A DNA stretch of 64,000 nucleotides from contig NC_133123.1 in NCBI RefSeq assembly GCF_033568475.1, forward strand, positions 154,767,753-154,831,752, given 5' to 3'. Below are positions 63,385 to 64,000 of this stretch, one piece after another (the stretch's first letter is position 1; each line of letters starts with the position of its first letter). Made by a program: the position numbers and the translations under genes. The DNA comes from Henckelia pumila. Its lineage: Eukaryota; Streptophyta; Magnoliopsida; Lamiales; Gesneriaceae. A model generated the notes under the pieces. That model saw only the letters and a list, made by a program, of their open reading frames with translations. It did no database searches and was not told the DNA's origin.

Positions 63385-64000
63385 TCAGGCAGTGGAGGAG
63401 AATGAGAAAGTCATCGCAGGTACATTTCTGCTTTATGGTATACCTGCTCTTGTACTTATTGACACTGGTGCATCTCATTCCTTCATTTCTGCACGTTTTG
63501 TTAAGAGGCATAAGTTACCATGCATTGCATTAGACGTAGTGATGTCTGTTTCTACTCCGACGGGCCAATCTGCTTTGACTAAGCGTCTAGTGATGGGTTG
63601 CCCTTTAGAGTTCGAGGGGAACATTCTGTTAGCGAATCTCATGGTTCTTGCGATGGACGACTTTGATTGCATTCTGGGAATAGACATGTTGACTACCTAT
63701 CGAGCTTCAGTGGACTGCTACCAGAGATTAGTACGCTTTCATCCGAAGGGGGGTGATAGCTGGTTTTTCTATGGAGAGGGAGCGCGACCCCGATGCCTTT
63801 GGTATCAGTTTTGAGAGCCTGTCGAGTTCTAGAGTCTGGCGGGGAAGGCTACCTTATCTATGCAGTTGATTTGTCCGCTGAGAGTATTGGGATAGAGAGT
63901 ATTCCTGTTGTGGATGAATTTCCAGATGTATTTCCTGATGAGATTCCGGGTTTTTCTCCTGTTAGGGAAGTCGAGTTTGGCATGGAGTTGATGCCGAGTA

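Larger units (their letters stand above)
60984..64000 (+). mobile_element. Ty3/gypsy LTR retrotransposon, 5' part (continues past window end)
   Basis: LTR at 60984-62306, primer-binding site TGGTATCAGAGC at 62311-62322, then gag (62383-63384), an aspartic protease region with LIDTGASHSFIS (about 63430-63800) and the beginning of reverse transcriptase (FPDVFPDEIPG, about 63910) at the window edge. Gag of this form (ENWLDRMETTFQ, ARRWW, zinc knuckle CFCCGETGHIRRDC) suggests the Tekay/Del-type chromovirus lineage. What is visible has long open stretches and looks fairly young and largely whole; the rest and the second LTR lie outside, so age cannot be measured. Confidence 0.9.

Noticed and set aside
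60984-64000. Novel host gene with zinc knuckle and protease
   Set aside because: LTR, primer-binding site and gag-protease-RT order identify it as a Ty3/gypsy element.

Overview
The window is nuclear DNA of a flowering plant, almost certainly a eudicot. It is AT-rich, its genes are split by many GT-AG introns, and the protein families are plant-specific (Cpn60 alpha2, CONSTANS-like, NAC, KIN-14 kinesin with a CH domain, TTM1/2). Long gene-poor stretches hold TA microsatellites, MITE-like hairpins and LTR retrotransposons. I cannot fix the species; nothing in the gene content contradicts an asterid, but that is a guess.

Layout. 1-2376 (+): last five exons of a plastid chaperonin Cpn60 alpha2 gene. 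4441-5918 (+): a single-B-box CONSTANS-like gene whose only intron carries a hairpin element set in a TA microsatellite. 9266-9662 (-): complex I subunit NDUFB10, with site II (GGCCCA) boxes upstream. 10494-16035 (-): Ty1/copia element with short LTRs and a perfect 5-bp target duplication, interrupted by the 5' LTR and leader of a Ty3/gypsy element. 17411-22102 (+): KIN-14 kinesin of 18 coding exons, with one AT-AC (U12-type) and one GC-AG intron. 23126-24413 (-): small plant-conserved protein of unknown role. 24.4-30.8 kb: very AT-rich DNA with hairpins and a decayed tandem array. 30862-33129 (+): DUF1666 protein. 33.1-38.3 kb: AT-rich DNA with TA repeats and a possible PIF/Harbinger-type element. 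38363-40788 (+): NAC transcription factor. 41393-42635 (-): ribosomal protein S15a. 44499-47147 (-): TruA-type tRNA pseudouridine synthase. 47800-53979 (-): second, older Ty1/copia element. 55296-60555 (+): TTM1/2-type P-loop plus CYTH protein with a C-terminal membrane anchor. 60984-64000 (+): 5' part of a Ty3/gypsy element running off the window.

The host genes do not form a pathway; they are ordinary neighbours on a chromosome arm: organelle proteins (chaperonin, complex I), translation (S15a, tRNA modification), transcription factors and a motor protein. Exon models were made by reading splice sites so that frame and family similarity are kept through each gene; every complete gene gives an open total length divisible by three. 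The most notable points are the AT-AC intron in the kinesin motor domain, the arrays of a 17-bp palindrome upstream of the TATA box in both gypsy LTRs, hairpin elements sitting inside TA microsatellites, and a copia element that appears to have split a very short promoter shared by the pseudouridine synthase and TTM genes. I did not find a convincing wholly new system.
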